Origin: Desertibacillus haloalkaliphilus
GTDB lineage: Bacteria > Bacillota > Bacilli > Bacillales > KJ1-10-99
Assembly: GCF_019039105.1 (NCBI RefSeq)
Contig: NZ_JAHPIV010000015.1
Location: 46,873 to 110,872, forward strand
DNA: 64,000 bases
Reading direction: 5' to 3'
Shown: positions 30,414 through 39,727 of the stretch, one piece after another
How positions within the stretch are numbered: the first letter of the stretch is position 1
Layout: every line of letters begins with the position of its first letter
The notes under the pieces: model-generated
Told to the model about the DNA's origin: nothing
Seen by the model: the letters and a program-made list of their open reading frames with translations, nothing else
Database searches by the model: none
Position numbers and translations under genes: made by a program

Positions 30414-31217
30414 ATGGAGCAAATGACAACGTTAATTGATCAAGTAAGAGAAAAGCAACCTTTAATACATAACATTACAAATCAAGTCGTTATTAATTTC
30501 ACCGCTAATGGCTTATATGCCGTTGGTGCCGCACCGGTTATGGCAAATGCAGTTGAAGAAGCTGCTGATATGGCAAGGAACGCTGACGCCCTTCTTTTAA
30601 ATATCGGCACCCTCACCACACCTCAAGTTCATGCGATGATACAGGCAGGAAAAGCCGCTAACCAAAAGGGGATCCCAGTCGTCTTTGATCCGGTTGGAGT
30701 CGGAGCGACCCCATTTCGTACAGAAACGGCCCAAAGAATTTTACAAGACGTGCAAGTCTCTTTTGTTCGTGGAAACGCTGGCGAAATCGCCATGTTAGCA
30801 GGCCTTGATGCGGAAATAAGAGGCGTTGATTCTACGGTACAAGCGAATCAAAAACAAATCACAACTGAAGCTGTCAATCGGATTGGAGTTCCTGTCATAG
30901 TCACAGGTGTTGAGGATATCATCTCAGATGGAAAGGATTTTTATTATATTAATAACGGCCATCCCTTACTTACAAAAGTAACCGGGACAGGATGTCTATT
31001 AAGTGCGGTTGTTGCGGCCTTTTTAGCAAGTAATGATCATGGATTAGAAGCTGCAGCTGGTGCTGTAAGCTTTTACGGTATTGCGGCCGAAATCGCTGCA
31101 CAACAAACAAGTGGTCCTGGAAGTTTTCAGACTGCATTCTTAGATGCGTTATATAACGTTGACAGTGAACAAATTAAAGATTTAATCAAGGTGAAGTATG
31201 ACCATTCAAATCATTAA
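30414..31217 (+). CDS. thiM: hydroxyethylthiazole kinase
   Basis: 267 residues; GGAAGGTG favours ATG 30414 over the ATG three bases earlier. ThiM hallmarks: QPLIHNITNQVVINFTANGL, APVMANAVEEAADMA, VVFDPVGVGATPFRT, GNAGEIAMLAG and the ATP loop VTGTGCLLSAVVAAF. It phosphorylates 4-methyl-5-(2-hydroxyethyl)thiazole in thiamine salvage. It stands alone, without thiE or thiD and without a TPP riboswitch in the 170 bases upstream. Confidence 0.96.
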   Translation: MEQMTTLIDQVREKQPLIHNITNQVVINFTANGLYAVGAAPVMANAVEEAADMARNADALLLNIGTLTTPQVHAMIQAGKAANQKGIPVVFDPVGVGATPFRTETAQRILQDVQVSFVRGNAGEIAMLAGLDAEIRGVDSTVQANQKQITTEAVNRIGVPVIVTGVEDIISDGKDFYYINNGHPLLTKVTGTGCLLSAVVAAFLASNDHGLEAAAGAVSFYGIAAEIAAQQTSGPGSFQTAFLDALYNVDSEQIKDLIKVKYDHSNH

Positions 31218-31236
31218 TATTAACTCAAAAATTTAA

Positions 31237-31440
31237 AATAAAACAAGTAGCTGCTCACCACAGCTACTTGTCAAAACTATTCAGGCATTATCCCTTATTT
31301 CTTCAAATTCTAGGTCTTCTTCATCTTTTCTTAGGTATTATCTGTCTTTTCGTGCGTTAAATCGTTTAGATTTTTCCAATTTCACAGCGACATTGTAGAT
31401 CGGAATTTTTGCATGTTCTTCATAAATTCCTTGAAGTAAA
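31237..31440. repeat. direct repeat flanking the malonate island, left copy
   Basis: About 200 bases, consisting of the terminator and the last 55 codons of an FdhF/YdeP-type gene, are repeated at 42109-42325 in the same orientation, 10.9 kb away. The malonate genes, the MCP-like gene and a TnpB element lie between. Confidence 0.8.
31239..31271. terminator. terminator-like hairpin after the oxidoreductase gene fragment
   Basis: ACAAGTAGCT (31243-31252) pairs with AGCTACTTGT (31262-31271). The same hairpin follows the intact oxidoreductase gene at 42115-42145. It also faces the thiM stop and may serve both directions. Confidence 0.75.
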
Positions 31441-31445
31441 AATAG
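31281..31445 (-). pseudogene. 3' fragment of an FdhF/YdeP-type oxidoreductase gene
   Basis: The minus strand reads LFLLQGIYEEHAKIPIYNVA, VKLEKSKRFNARKDR, then TAA (31338-31340), then YLRKDEEDLEFEEIRDNA and a stop. This matches the end of the intact gene at 42156 (GVYEEHAKIPSYNVAVKLEK and REYLGKDEEDLEFEEMRDNA) with a Glu-to-stop change. It begins three bases beyond the mdcG stop, so the mdc operon was joined here to a broken copy. Confidence 0.85.
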
Positions 31446-31447
31446 TT

Positions 31448-32083
31448 TTAAACGTTTTTGCTATCCTTTACATAATTTTGTGATGGGCGCTTTAAGATAG
31501 GACCATTAATTGTTCGAATTAGTATTGGCTTTCTTTTTGAATTTGCATATTCACTTAGTGAAAAGGCACCTTCTGATATCTCAACTTGTGTGTCTATTCG
31601 AAAGGGAAGTTTATTAAAATCGCTTTCTAGTTTTTGAGCTAACTCAATCGTAAATTGTTCAATTGGGCGAATGATGATATCAATATCACTTGTTGCTGTT
31701 ACTGTTTCTTTTTTGCTAGCTAGTTCAAAGCCACAGCTTCCAGTCGGTCCCCACTGAAGAGCATAACGGTTCATTAAACGACTAACACTTTCTATATTAT
31801 GGAAAATATCTTTATTTACTTTTCTCCATCTTTTTTTATATGCTATTTGTTCAGGGGTGATACGCCTCACGATACAATCAGTGGGTAAAAAAGCAGCAAA
31901 GCGTTGATTTCTCAGTGACCCTCTAATACCAACAGCAACAAACCCTTGAGGAGCACTTGCTCTCCTTACAACTACAAAAGGTGCTTCACTTAACGATTGA
32001 TTTATCCATTCTTGTAAAGGGTTATAACTGACTAAATCATTCTGACCACGAATTTCTAATAAATCATGTGGGTTTAATTCCAT
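31448..32083 (-). CDS. mdcG: malonate decarboxylase holo-[ACP] synthase (phosphoribosyl-dephospho-CoA transferase)
   Basis: A 211-residue nucleotidyltransferase-like protein that attaches the triphosphoribosyl-dephospho-CoA prosthetic group to MdcC. The motif GPTGSCGFELASKKETVTAT, SDIDIIIRP (about 112-140) carries the paired Asp metal ligands. It overlaps the end of mdcDE by 10 bases and is the last gene of the operon. Its stop abuts the oxidoreductase gene fragment. Confidence 0.88.
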   Translation of the reverse strand: MELNPHDLLEIRGQNDLVSYNPLQEWINQSLSEAPFVVVRRASAPQGFVAVGIRGSLRNQRFAAFLPTDCIVRRITPEQIAYKKRWRKVNKDIFHNIESVSRLMNRYALQWGPTGSCGFELASKKETVTATSDIDIIIRPIEQFTIELAQKLESDFNKLPFRIDTQVEISEGAFSLSEYANSKRKPILIRTINGPILKRPSQNYVKDSKNV

Positions 32084-33762
32084 TGATCACTCAACTTCTC
32101 TCTTACTAAAATCGATGCTGAACGCCCTCCGTTTTTCGCATTTGCAGAAGATAACCGTACACTAAGATCTTTTGATTCATTCATGTTAACATCTATAATT
32201 GCTCGTTCAATGGCTTCATAAATAAGTTTACGGTCATTTACTTCTGGATTGTCTGCTTTTACACCATCCACTAATGAATACAAGGCTCCTAGCTTATCAA
32301 ATGATTGAATATCGTATGCCATTGCAGGTACTTTTTGCGTTGCTTCCTCTAATTCTTTTAAGGTTCTTTGTGTAATTCTAGCTGCTGATTGTTTTGACAT
32401 TACATGCACATTTACCCCTGAATCACGTAGGGCAATCAAACGGTTCGCCTGCAGTCCATGGGATAAAAACGCGCCTGAAATAGCATTTCCCGGTATAAAT
32501 GAAATCACCGGGTGTCCAGCTAGCCTTGCTGAAGCATAAGCATCAACAGCAGCAGCACAAGCTTGATGAATACCAAGAAGTTCTTCATGATAACCATATG
32601 CTTGACTAGGTACATCTACAATGGGAACAATAGCCCGCTTTTCGCCGTCTTTGTCTGCTTCTATCACTTCTCGTACATATTTAGCAATTGACCATCCCTC
32701 TTGCAAGCCAACCTCTCCATTTCTAGCCCGCGGAAAACGACTATTAGCGTCTGGGACAACTACAATATACCGTACTTTAGTTTCTCCGATGAAACTATCA
32801 GCAACTCGGACAGATGGAACCTCTCCTACCTCAGCGCAGTCATTTCGTAATAAGTCAAACCAAGTTTGCCCCCTACCAGTTGACTTATCAACCTTCATAT
32901 CAAAATGTTTTTTATCATCCATTAATTCTGTTTCGGACTGTTTCCACAGTTCTCTCACCTTCTCAGGCGATAACCTCTTTGTTGTATCCACTGAATGTAA
33001 AAGCCTCTCATATCTTTTAACTTGTTCTGTTCGCACAGGGGTAATGCCACCGTCTATTACAGAAGAAATAAACGCTTTCACATCGTCTATATCATCATCA
33101 ATCATTTGATCCGCAAAGCCTGTAGCTGTACGTTGTTCGCCACCAACGGTTCCCCAAATAAGCTGGCGGTTTTTGGAATCGAACTCACGAATACCTGCTT
33201 CCTGCTCAATCACTTCCGGACCATTTAGTCCAAGTCTTCCCTCACGAGTCATAATAATGGAACTGCAGAGTCCTGCTGTAATAGACATTCCTCCAAATGC
33301 GCCAATTTTTCCTGCTACAACTGCAATGACTGGAACATGGCGTCGAAGAGCAACAATCGCAGCGCCTATTTCAGCAATAGACAGTAAACCATAGTTGGCT
33401 TCTTGTAATCTGACTCCCCCTGTATCAAATACTAATATAGGAGTCGTTTTTATACCCGCTTCACAATCTTTTAAAGTTAATTCAAGTGCCCCAGCAATTT
33501 TTGCACCTGATACTTCGCCGATTCCTCCACCTTGAAAATTACCTTCTATCGATATAACCACTGTAGGTTGTTTATTAATTGTTCCTTTTGCAACGATAAC
33601 ACCGTCGTCACTTTGTGGAACAATGCCCTGTAATTCTAAATGGGGAGATTCTAAGCCATCAAATGGATCAAGTAATTCTCTATATGTCCCCTCATCAAAT
33701 AAATTTTGCGCTCGCTCACGCCCATTACATTCTACGAAACTATTTTTTAACGCTTTAATCAT
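32074..33762 (-). CDS. mdcDE: malonate decarboxylase, fused beta and gamma subunits
   Basis: A 562-residue fusion. The N-terminal half (1-280) is the MdcD-type carboxyltransferase fold: FDTGGVRLQEANYGLLSIAE, AGKIGAFGGMSITAGL and GRLGLNGPEVIEQEAGIREF. The C-terminal half (about 285-562) is MdcE-like: TGRGQTWFDLLRND, VPDANSRFPRARNGEVGL, IPGNAISGAFLSHGLQANRL. Together they decarboxylate the malonyl thioester on MdcC to acetyl-MdcC and CO2. In many bacteria these are two genes; here no stop separates them. It overlaps mdcC by 8 bases. Confidence 0.92.
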   Translation of the reverse strand: MIKALKNSFVECNGRERAQNLFDEGTYRELLDPFDGLESPHLELQGIVPQSDDGVIVAKGTINKQPTVVISIEGNFQGGGIGEVSGAKIAGALELTLKDCEAGIKTTPILVFDTGGVRLQEANYGLLSIAEIGAAIVALRRHVPVIAVVAGKIGAFGGMSITAGLCSSIIMTREGRLGLNGPEVIEQEAGIREFDSKNRQLIWGTVGGEQRTATGFADQMIDDDIDDVKAFISSVIDGGITPVRTEQVKRYERLLHSVDTTKRLSPEKVRELWKQSETELMDDKKHFDMKVDKSTGRGQTWFDLLRNDCAEVGEVPSVRVADSFIGETKVRYIVVVPDANSRFPRARNGEVGLQEGWSIAKYVREVIEADKDGEKRAIVPIVDVPSQAYGYHEELLGIHQACAAAVDAYASARLAGHPVISFIPGNAISGAFLSHGLQANRLIALRDSGVNVHVMSKQSAARITQRTLKELEEATQKVPAMAYDIQSFDKLGALYSLVDGVKADNPEVNDRKLIYEAIERAIIDVNMNESKDLSVRLSSANAKNGGRSASILVREKLSDQWN

Positions 33763-34066
33763 TCCTACTCACCTCCAGTGCTTGCTCAAGACGGAGTGTT
33801 ACTACCCCCGGTGTTGCTCCAAAATCATTAATTTTCACATGCGCTGCAATATCATTTTTTTCAAAGAAACGTTGAAGTACAGCTTCCCATGTCTCTTTAA
33901 ATCCATTTATACCTGTTCGAATCACTACTTTTGCTTCTAAATTGTCGCTTGATTCCATAATAATTTCTAAATCTCCTGATCCAACGACTCCTACATGCGC
34001 ACGTTTATTAATTGCCTCTCTTGCCGGAAACGTATATGTGAGATTTTCCAATAGAAACACCTCCAA
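33755..34066 (-). CDS. mdcC: malonate decarboxylase acyl carrier protein
   Basis: A 103-residue delta subunit. The Ser in HVGVVGSGDLEIIMES (about residue 30) is the site carrying the 2'-(5''-phosphoribosyl)-3'-dephospho-CoA thiol on which malonyl and acetyl groups ride. N-terminal LENLTYTFPAREAINKRAHV is typical. Located between mdcB (1 base apart) and mdcDE (overlap). Confidence 0.93.
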   Translation of the reverse strand: MEVFLLENLTYTFPAREAINKRAHVGVVGSGDLEIIMESSDNLEAKVVIRTGINGFKETWEAVLQRFFEKNDIAAHVKINDFGATPGVVTLRLEQALEVSRND

Positions 34067-34924
34067 TTAATGGGTATATTCAATCTTTTTCTCGTTTTTA
34101 TTAAGCTTTGTTAACGTTTGCGTTTTATCTAAAAAGAAGGTTGATGCAAGGAGATCAGCACTACCTCCCGGTGAAATATTTCTTTTCGTAAACTCTTCAT
34201 CAAGTTTTCTCAGACAAGAAAATTGACCACCTATCAACACCTTTTTTGCGCACTCCTTAGCAAACATAAGTGCATCTGAACCACCGCGATGTAAAATACA
34301 TGTATCGTCTAAATGAGCAATCAATGAAAGGAGTGAATAAATCTGTGCTTCTTCTTCTTCTACTCCATCCATTCTCATTTGATTCAATATTGGAAACGAA
34401 TAGTTTATAATGTGCGGAAAGCCTTGCTGTGCTTCTCCTCTCGCACCTGCTACAGAATATTTTTCTATGACACGCTTTCCATTTGTACTCGTATCTTTAC
34501 AAAAGCGATCTGGAAATCGTGCAATTTCTCCAGCCGCTGAAACAATTTTGTCTACTGTATACGTTCCTTTCCCCATGGAATAAGCAGAAACAAGGAGCCC
34601 TAACGCCCAAATGGCGCCTTTATGGGTGTTTACACCTCCAGTTGCTTTAAACATGTGCGCTTCTCCACGTCTTCCTACTTCAGCAATCGATTCTCTAATT
34701 AACTGAGAAGGGGTTTGACCATAACTTTTAAATGCTATTTCTTCAAATGTTTCCTTAAGAGAATTTGCTGATCTTCTCATTAAATCAATAGTTAAATCAT
34801 GGTGAGCACCTGTATTTTCTTGATCAACAAGACCTGGCTTCGGTGTTAATTCCACTTCTTCGATTAAAGAGTTCACAGCTATTTCAGCTGTATTAGAACT
34901 AAAAATATACATTTCATTACTCAT
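34067..34924 (-). CDS. mdcB: triphosphoribosyl-dephospho-CoA synthase
   Basis: 285 residues from ATG 34924 (AGGAGGGGGG site); longer readings run into mdcA. CitG/MdcB family: AVNSLIEEVELTPKPGLVDQ, ENTGAHHDLTIDLMRRSA, GVNTHKGAIWALGLLVSA, and DDTCILHRGGSDALMFAKE near 235. It makes the prosthetic-group precursor of MdcC from ATP and dephospho-CoA. Confidence 0.93.
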   Translation of the reverse strand: MSNEMYIFSSNTAEIAVNSLIEEVELTPKPGLVDQENTGAHHDLTIDLMRRSANSLKETFEEIAFKSYGQTPSQLIRESIAEVGRRGEAHMFKATGGVNTHKGAIWALGLLVSAYSMGKGTYTVDKIVSAAGEIARFPDRFCKDTSTNGKRVIEKYSVAGARGEAQQGFPHIINYSFPILNQMRMDGVEEEEAQIYSLLSLIAHLDDTCILHRGGSDALMFAKECAKKVLIGGQFSCLRKLDEEFTKRNISPGGSADLLASTFFLDKTQTLTKLNKNEKKIEYTH

Positions 34925-34943
34925 TTCCCCCCTCCTCTCTCCA

Positions 34944-36605
34944 TTACCAACTTCTAAATTTGGCAGGCGGTTCATATAAACCATCTGACCACTCGACAAG
35001 TTCCTCAACGCTTTTTGCTGCAAGTAGAGACCTTTTTGCATCCGTTCTACGTATCTCCAAGTCTTCTGGAAGAGCAATAATTCCCTCACGTCGAAGTTTC
35101 TCTGTTTTTTTCGAATCAGTTGTTAAACCTAATGGTGTAACACCGGCAATGGCTGAAACAGCCTCTCTCCTTTTTTCCATGCTATCTGCTTTATATAAAT
35201 AGGCAATACCTTCTTCAGTCACAATATGTGTAACATCATCCCCATAAATCATGACTGGAGCTGTTGCGAGTCCAACATCCCTTTTTACATCAATCGCATC
35301 AAGAGATTCTACAAATACTGGCTTATTTCCAGCTTGGAACGTTTCCACCACTTGTACAACCAGCTTTTTACCACGAGCTAATGGATCATCCGAAGTCATC
35401 ATGTTCAGCCAAGCTGGAGTTGAGTGTCGTCTTCCTCCAGGGTTATGTCCCATATTAGAGGCCCCCCCATAACCAGCTAGCCTTCCACGTGTTACAGTTG
35501 AAGAATTTCCATACTGATCCATTTGTAGAGTTGATCCGATAAACAAATCAACGGCATACTGGCCAGCCATCTGTGACAGAGTGCGATTTGAACGTAGGCT
35601 TCCATCACGACCAGTAAAAAAAACATCGCGGCGGGACGCTATATATTTTTCCATGCCTACTTCTCCTCCAAAACAATGAACGCTATCAACCCAACCACTC
35701 TCAATTGCTGGTATCAATGTTGGGTGTGGATTTAAAGCCCAGTGCTTGCAAATCTTACCTTTCAACCCTAGTGATTCTCCATACGTAGGGAGTAACAGTT
35801 CTATCGCCGCTGTATTGAATCCGATTCCATGGTTTAAGGATTTTACTTCATGTTTCTCGTAAATACCTCGTAATACCATCATCGCCTGCAAAATTTGGAT
35901 ATCTGTAATATGACGTGGATCTCGGGTAAATAGCGGTTCAAGTTGAAAAGGTTCATCCGCAACAACAACAAAATCAATCCAAGAAGATGGGATATCTACT
36001 CGGGGTAATTCATCAGTCAATTCATTGACTTGAACGATAACGATGCCATCTCGAAACGCTGCAGCCTCGACCAGCGTTGGTGTTTCCTCCGTGTTTGCAC
36101 CTGTATATAAATTGCCATATCGGTCTGCTTTATCTGCTGCTACTAAAGCTACAGATGGAATAAGGTCGATGAAAAGACGTCCATAAAGTTCAATATAAGT
36201 ATGGATTTCACCCATCTTTAATATGCCGTCCTCTAGCATTTGTGCTATACGAAGACTTTGTGGACCTGCATAAGCAAAATCTACTTTATTCGCAATTCCA
36301 CGCTCAAATAGATCAAGGTGTTCGGGTCTTGAAATACTAGACATGATCATATGCAAATCGTGTAATTCGCTAGGATTGGTTTGTACAAGAGCCTCTGATA
36401 GAAATGAAGCCTGCTTTTGATTGTTCCCTTCCATAACAACCCGATCACCTGGCCTAATTAGTTTTTCTAATGCCTCTACAATTCGATTAGTCGGTATAAT
36501 ATTTCCATTAGTGATATGACTAACGTTCTCTAACCGTTTATTCTTAGCATCAAGACGTGTTGTCCAAGATCTTCTATTTCTTACTGATTGTTTGGTTGTT
36601 TGCAT
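34944..36605 (-). CDS. mdcA: malonate decarboxylase alpha subunit (acetyl-ACP:malonate ACP transferase)
   Basis: 553 residues from ATG 36605 with AGGAGAGGGG upstream (the ATG at 36626 lies before that site). It swaps acetate for malonate on MdcC. Features: GDRVVMEGNNQKQASFLSEA near 50, RPEHLDLFERGIANKVDFAY, LYTGANTEETPTLVEAAAF, LNHGIGFNTAAIELLLPTYG, and GYGGASNMGHNPGGRRHSTP near 405. Full length for the family. Confidence 0.95.
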   Translation of the reverse strand: MQTTKQSVRNRRSWTTRLDAKNKRLENVSHITNGNIIPTNRIVEALEKLIRPGDRVVMEGNNQKQASFLSEALVQTNPSELHDLHMIMSSISRPEHLDLFERGIANKVDFAYAGPQSLRIAQMLEDGILKMGEIHTYIELYGRLFIDLIPSVALVAADKADRYGNLYTGANTEETPTLVEAAAFRDGIVIVQVNELTDELPRVDIPSSWIDFVVVADEPFQLEPLFTRDPRHITDIQILQAMMVLRGIYEKHEVKSLNHGIGFNTAAIELLLPTYGESLGLKGKICKHWALNPHPTLIPAIESGWVDSVHCFGGEVGMEKYIASRRDVFFTGRDGSLRSNRTLSQMAGQYAVDLFIGSTLQMDQYGNSSTVTRGRLAGYGGASNMGHNPGGRRHSTPAWLNMMTSDDPLARGKKLVVQVVETFQAGNKPVFVESLDAIDVKRDVGLATAPVMIYGDDVTHIVTEEGIAYLYKADSMEKRREAVSAIAGVTPLGLTTDSKKTEKLRREGIIALPEDLEIRRTDAKRSLLAAKSVEELVEWSDGLYEPPAKFRSW

Positions 36606-36627
36606 GATAAAAACCCCTCTCCTCATT

Positions 36628-37560
36628 TCAATTATTTATACTTGCTATAAAGTGACAATCTTCAAACCCATGATCTGCTACAGATAAAGCTCTAGCCTCT
36701 GGAAATGCGTTGGTCGCTAATCGGGATAGTACGTTTCCAGGTGGCATTTCAATGAATAACCTCACACCTTTTTCATATAAAACAGTTGAGGCATCGTGCC
36801 ATTGAACCGCGGCAGAAACACTTTCAGCTAAATCTAGTCGAATGTCGACCGGATCAACCAACAAACGTGCCCTTCGATTTCCTGCATAAGGAATCGAGGG
36901 ACGGTATATTGGGATATCATGAAGCGCTTCGATCAGTTCATCTGAGACTGATGATAGAAGTGGGCAATGTGATGGCGTACTGACATTTAACAGTGAGGCA
37001 CAGCGGGCACCATTCTGCCCAGCATCATCTAGTACACTTTGTAATCTGACCAAAGCCCCGGAGAGTGTGATTTGATCATTTGCATTTTGATTAGACATGT
37101 ACACCGGGAACTGCTCATCATAGTGCCGGTCTATTATTGCTTGGAGTTTATGAGCTTCCATACCTAGTACAACACCCATCCCATATCCTTCTGGGTAAGC
37201 TTTCTCCATTAATTCACCACGTAGATTTACAACTTTTACTGCATCTTTAAAATCGATAACACCAGCAGCCACGGCTGCAGCAAACGCTCCAATTGAATGC
37301 CCTGCAACAAAGTCTGGAGTTACTCCACTGTTTTCAAATGCTTTATATGTAGCAACCCCAGACGTCAGTAATGAGAGTTGTACGGACCTCGTCGAAGTAA
37401 GCGCCTCTTCTGTATGAAGTGTGTATACGCTTTCATTTAGCACTTCATTTGCTTCCGTTATTACATTCTCCACAATAGGATTATCCGGCAACTCATGTAA
37501 AAGTCCTGGATATTGAGAACCTTGACCCGGAAACAAAAAAGCAAGTTTCAATTTAATCAC
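36628..37560 (-). CDS. mdcH: malonyl-CoA:ACP transacylase of malonate decarboxylase
   Basis: A 310-residue FabD-like acyltransferase: LAFLFPGQGSQYPGLLHELP at the start, the nucleophile Ser in VAGHSIGAFAAAVA (about 92) and the catalytic His in STPSHCPLL (about 200). It primes MdcC with malonyl groups. It is the first enzyme gene after the regulator, 15 bases away. Some mdc clusters lack mdcH and rely on the host. Confidence 0.92.
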   Translation of the reverse strand: MIKLKLAFLFPGQGSQYPGLLHELPDNPIVENVITEANEVLNESVYTLHTEEALTSTRSVQLSLLTSGVATYKAFENSGVTPDFVAGHSIGAFAAAVAAGVIDFKDAVKVVNLRGELMEKAYPEGYGMGVVLGMEAHKLQAIIDRHYDEQFPVYMSNQNANDQITLSGALVRLQSVLDDAGQNGARCASLLNVSTPSHCPLLSSVSDELIEALHDIPIYRPSIPYAGNRRARLLVDPVDIRLDLAESVSAAVQWHDASTVLYEKGVRLFIEMPPGNVLSRLATNAFPEARALSVADHGFEDCHFIASINN

Positions 37561-37575
37561 CTCATTTCGTCCCCG

Positions 37576-38232
37576 TTACTTGGAGTTTAACTTTTTTTTC
37601 ACGCTAAAAATAACATCTTCATTATGTTTCGATAACACGGAAGATAACTCTGTCATGTTTTGTTCTAATAAGAGTTTGATGATAAGAGCATGCTCTGCAA
37701 TTGATTTTTCAATGTTTCCTTCACTTTTAAACGAAAGAGCTTGAATCCTTAATAATGGCCAACCCAGCCTTGAATACATATCTTTAATCGTTTTACTTTT
37801 ACTCATTTCAATGAGAAGCATGTGATATGAATGATTTAATTGCGTATAAAGATGTATATCTTCCACTGTTTTCATTTCTTTTAGAATTTGTTTCATTTTA
37901 TTTAGTAAATGTACGTCTACTCCATACCTTTTGATACGTTTTAACGCCATATCTTCAAGCATATTTCGAATCTCAAGTAGGTCATAAATTTCACTTTCTG
38001 TATATTCTTTTATAACTGCACCCTTTCGAGGGATTCTTTCCACGAGACCTTCAATGGTAAGTAAATAAATAGCTTCACGAACTGGGGCTCTGCTCGTTCC
38101 ATATTCTTCAGCATAGATATTCTCGACTAGTTTATCTCCCGGTGCTAATTCACCAGTAATAATTTGTTCTGTAATATGTTCTGCGATTGTCTTGGATAAA
38201 GCATTATTATTTAAAAGGTTATTTGAGGACAT
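37576..38232 (-). CDS. GntR/FCD-family regulator of malonate use (MdcY-like)
   Basis: A 218-residue regulator with a GntR wHTH (TEQIITGELAPGDKLVENIY, GTSRAPVREAIYLLTIEGLV, PRKGAVIKEYTESEI) and a C-terminal FCD domain with metal-ligand-like His and Asp. It heads the mdc operon and is divergent from madLM; the 220-base gap holds palindromes suited to it. MdcY-type repressors respond to malonate or malonyl-CoA; the effector here is inferred. Confidence 0.9.
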   Translation of the reverse strand: MSSNNLLNNNALSKTIAEHITEQIITGELAPGDKLVENIYAEEYGTSRAPVREAIYLLTIEGLVERIPRKGAVIKEYTESEIYDLLEIRNMLEDMALKRIKRYGVDVHLLNKMKQILKEMKTVEDIHLYTQLNHSYHMLLIEMSKSKTIKDMYSRLGWPLLRIQALSFKSEGNIEKSIAEHALIIKLLLEQNMTELSSVLSKHNEDVIFSVKKKLNSK

Positions 38233-38256
38233 TTTCTCACCCCTAGATTGATTAAT

Positions 38257-38290
38257 GGTCGACTGTCGATACCAATCAGTATACAGACCA
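38257..38290. promoter_or_regulatory. candidate operator for the GntR regulator (proximal)
   Basis: GGTCGACTGTCGATACC followed by AGTATACAGACC resembles the words in the distal palindrome (ATACAGTCGACTGTAT), sharing GTCGACTGT and ATACAG. It lies 25-60 bases upstream of the regulator gene, where binding would block the mdc promoter. Confidence 0.5.
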
Positions 38291-38371
38291 TTTATTTAAT
38301 TTTCAATATTTTTAGAAAATTAAATAAATTTGTTGCTTTTTTCTTGTTCTGCTTGTAAGATAATCACTAGA

Positions 38372-38403
38372 ATACAGTCGACTGTATATTCTGAATATTC
38401 AGT
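38372..38403. promoter_or_regulatory. candidate operator for the GntR regulator (madLM side)
   Basis: ATACAGTCGACTGTAT (38372-38387) is a perfect 16-bp palindrome and CTGAATATTCAG (38391-38402) a perfect 12-bp one. They lie about 55-85 bases ahead of madL, overlapping the likely promoter (TATAAT at 38404-38409). Confidence 0.6.
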
Positions 38404-38456
38404 ATAATGTGCAGGTTGCGATTACTCTTTTAATAAAAAATAGGTGAGGTGAGTCA

Positions 38457-38879
38457 ATGGTCATTTTTGGTGTAGCATTACTAGCAATTTGTTTGTTAGT
38501 TGGTGTAATTCTCGGTGAACTATTAGGTCTTGCTATCGGTATTGATGCAAATGTTGGTGGAGTAGGTTTGGCGATGGTAATGCTTATTCTTATCGTTGAT
38601 TATTTAAAAAAACGGAATAAGCTAAGTAAACCTTCTCAAGAAGGTCTAGGGTTTTGGAGTTCGATGTACATCCCTATTGTAATTGCAATGTCTGCCAATC
38701 AAAATGTGTATGGCGCACTCGACGGCGGTCCACTTGCTATCGCAGCTGGGGTTGCTGCTGTTATCGTTAGTTGGATACTTGTTCCAATTATTAGTAGAGG
38801 TGGGAATTCAAGATTTGATGATGAAGACGAAAATATTGACGTAGAGGGAGGGGAAACAGATGTACGAAGCGCTAACTAA
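38457..38879 (+). CDS. madL: malonate transporter subunit MadL
   Basis: A 140-residue membrane protein with about four spans: VIFGVALLAICLLVGVILGE, the next at 32-50, FWSSMYIPIVIAMSANQNVY and IAAGVAAVIVSWILVPII. MadL and MadM together form a Na+-dependent malonate carrier. AGGTGAGG site before ATG 38457. It overlaps madM by 20 bases. Confidence 0.92.
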   Translation: MVIFGVALLAICLLVGVILGELLGLAIGIDANVGGVGLAMVMLILIVDYLKKRNKLSKPSQEGLGFWSSMYIPIVIAMSANQNVYGALDGGPLAIAAGVAAVIVSWILVPIISRGGNSRFDDEDENIDVEGGETDVRSAN

Positions 38880-39624
38880 TGTATTTACAAGTAATGGCCT
38901 TATTGTTTCCTTTGCCATTGTTGGGATCACAATGTATATTGCATACTTTCTATCTGACAAATTAACTAAAGGAAGACTTCACGGATCAGCTATAGCGATT
39001 ATCCTCGGCTTAGTGCTTGCATATATGGGTGGTGCGACAACTGGAGGTTCACAAGGGTTAGCAGATATTAGCATCTTTGCTGGTATTGGCCTAATGGGTG
39101 GCGGTATGCTTCGTGATTTTGCTATTGTAGCCACTGCATTTGGAGCAAGTTTCGAAGAAATTAAAAAAGCTGGTGTAACCGGAGTTCTTTCTCTATTCAT
39201 TGGTGTAAGCGCTTCCTTTGCGGTGGGGGTAATTATTGCACTCTCTTTCGGTTACACAGATGCTGTTAGTCTTACAACCATCGGAGCTGGTACTGCTACT
39301 TATATAGTCGGCCCAGTAGCAGGTACTGCCCTTGGCGCAAGTTCAGAAGTTATAACGATTAGTATCGCTGCAGGTCTTGTCAAATCAATAATAACAATGA
39401 TCGGTACGCCGTTTATAGCTAAGTACATAGGGTTAAATAACCCTCGCTCAGCAATGGTTTACGGAGGATTAATCGGTTCAACCAGTGGAGTTGCTGGTGG
39501 ACTTGCTGCAACAGACCCCAAATTAGTACCATACGGAGCTGTTACCGCAACATTTTATACAGGACTTGGTTGTTTACTCGCCCCATCTATATTATTTCTA
39601 ACTACAAAAGCGATATTTGGATAA
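38860..39624 (+). CDS. madM: malonate transporter subunit MadM
   Basis: A 254-residue polytopic membrane protein rich in glycine: GIGLMGGGMLRDFAIVATAF, TTIGAGTATYIVGPVAGTAL and GLIGSTSGVAGGLAATDPKL are MadM signatures. It completes the malonate carrier with MadL. GGGAGGGG site within the end of madL. Divergent from the regulator and decarboxylase operon, so uptake and breakdown are controlled from one region. Confidence 0.93.
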   Translation: MYEALTNVFTSNGLIVSFAIVGITMYIAYFLSDKLTKGRLHGSAIAIILGLVLAYMGGATTGGSQGLADISIFAGIGLMGGGMLRDFAIVATAFGASFEEIKKAGVTGVLSLFIGVSASFAVGVIIALSFGYTDAVSLTTIGAGTATYIVGPVAGTALGASSEVITISIAAGLVKSIITMIGTPFIAKYIGLNNPRSAMVYGGLIGSTSGVAGGLAATDPKLVPYGAVTATFYTGLGCLLAPSILFLTTKAIFG

Positions 39625-39727
39625 ATAGAATCGGGTTTAAATAATTTCCAATAATCTATCCCTTCAAATTTTTCTATGATATAAAACTCTTCCTTTTTGA
39701 ATAGTAGATAGGAAATAGGTCTTTAAC

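Noticed and set aside
32621..33394. plus-strand frames inside mdcDE
   Set aside because: They are antisense shadows of a well-conserved gene and have no ribosome sites.
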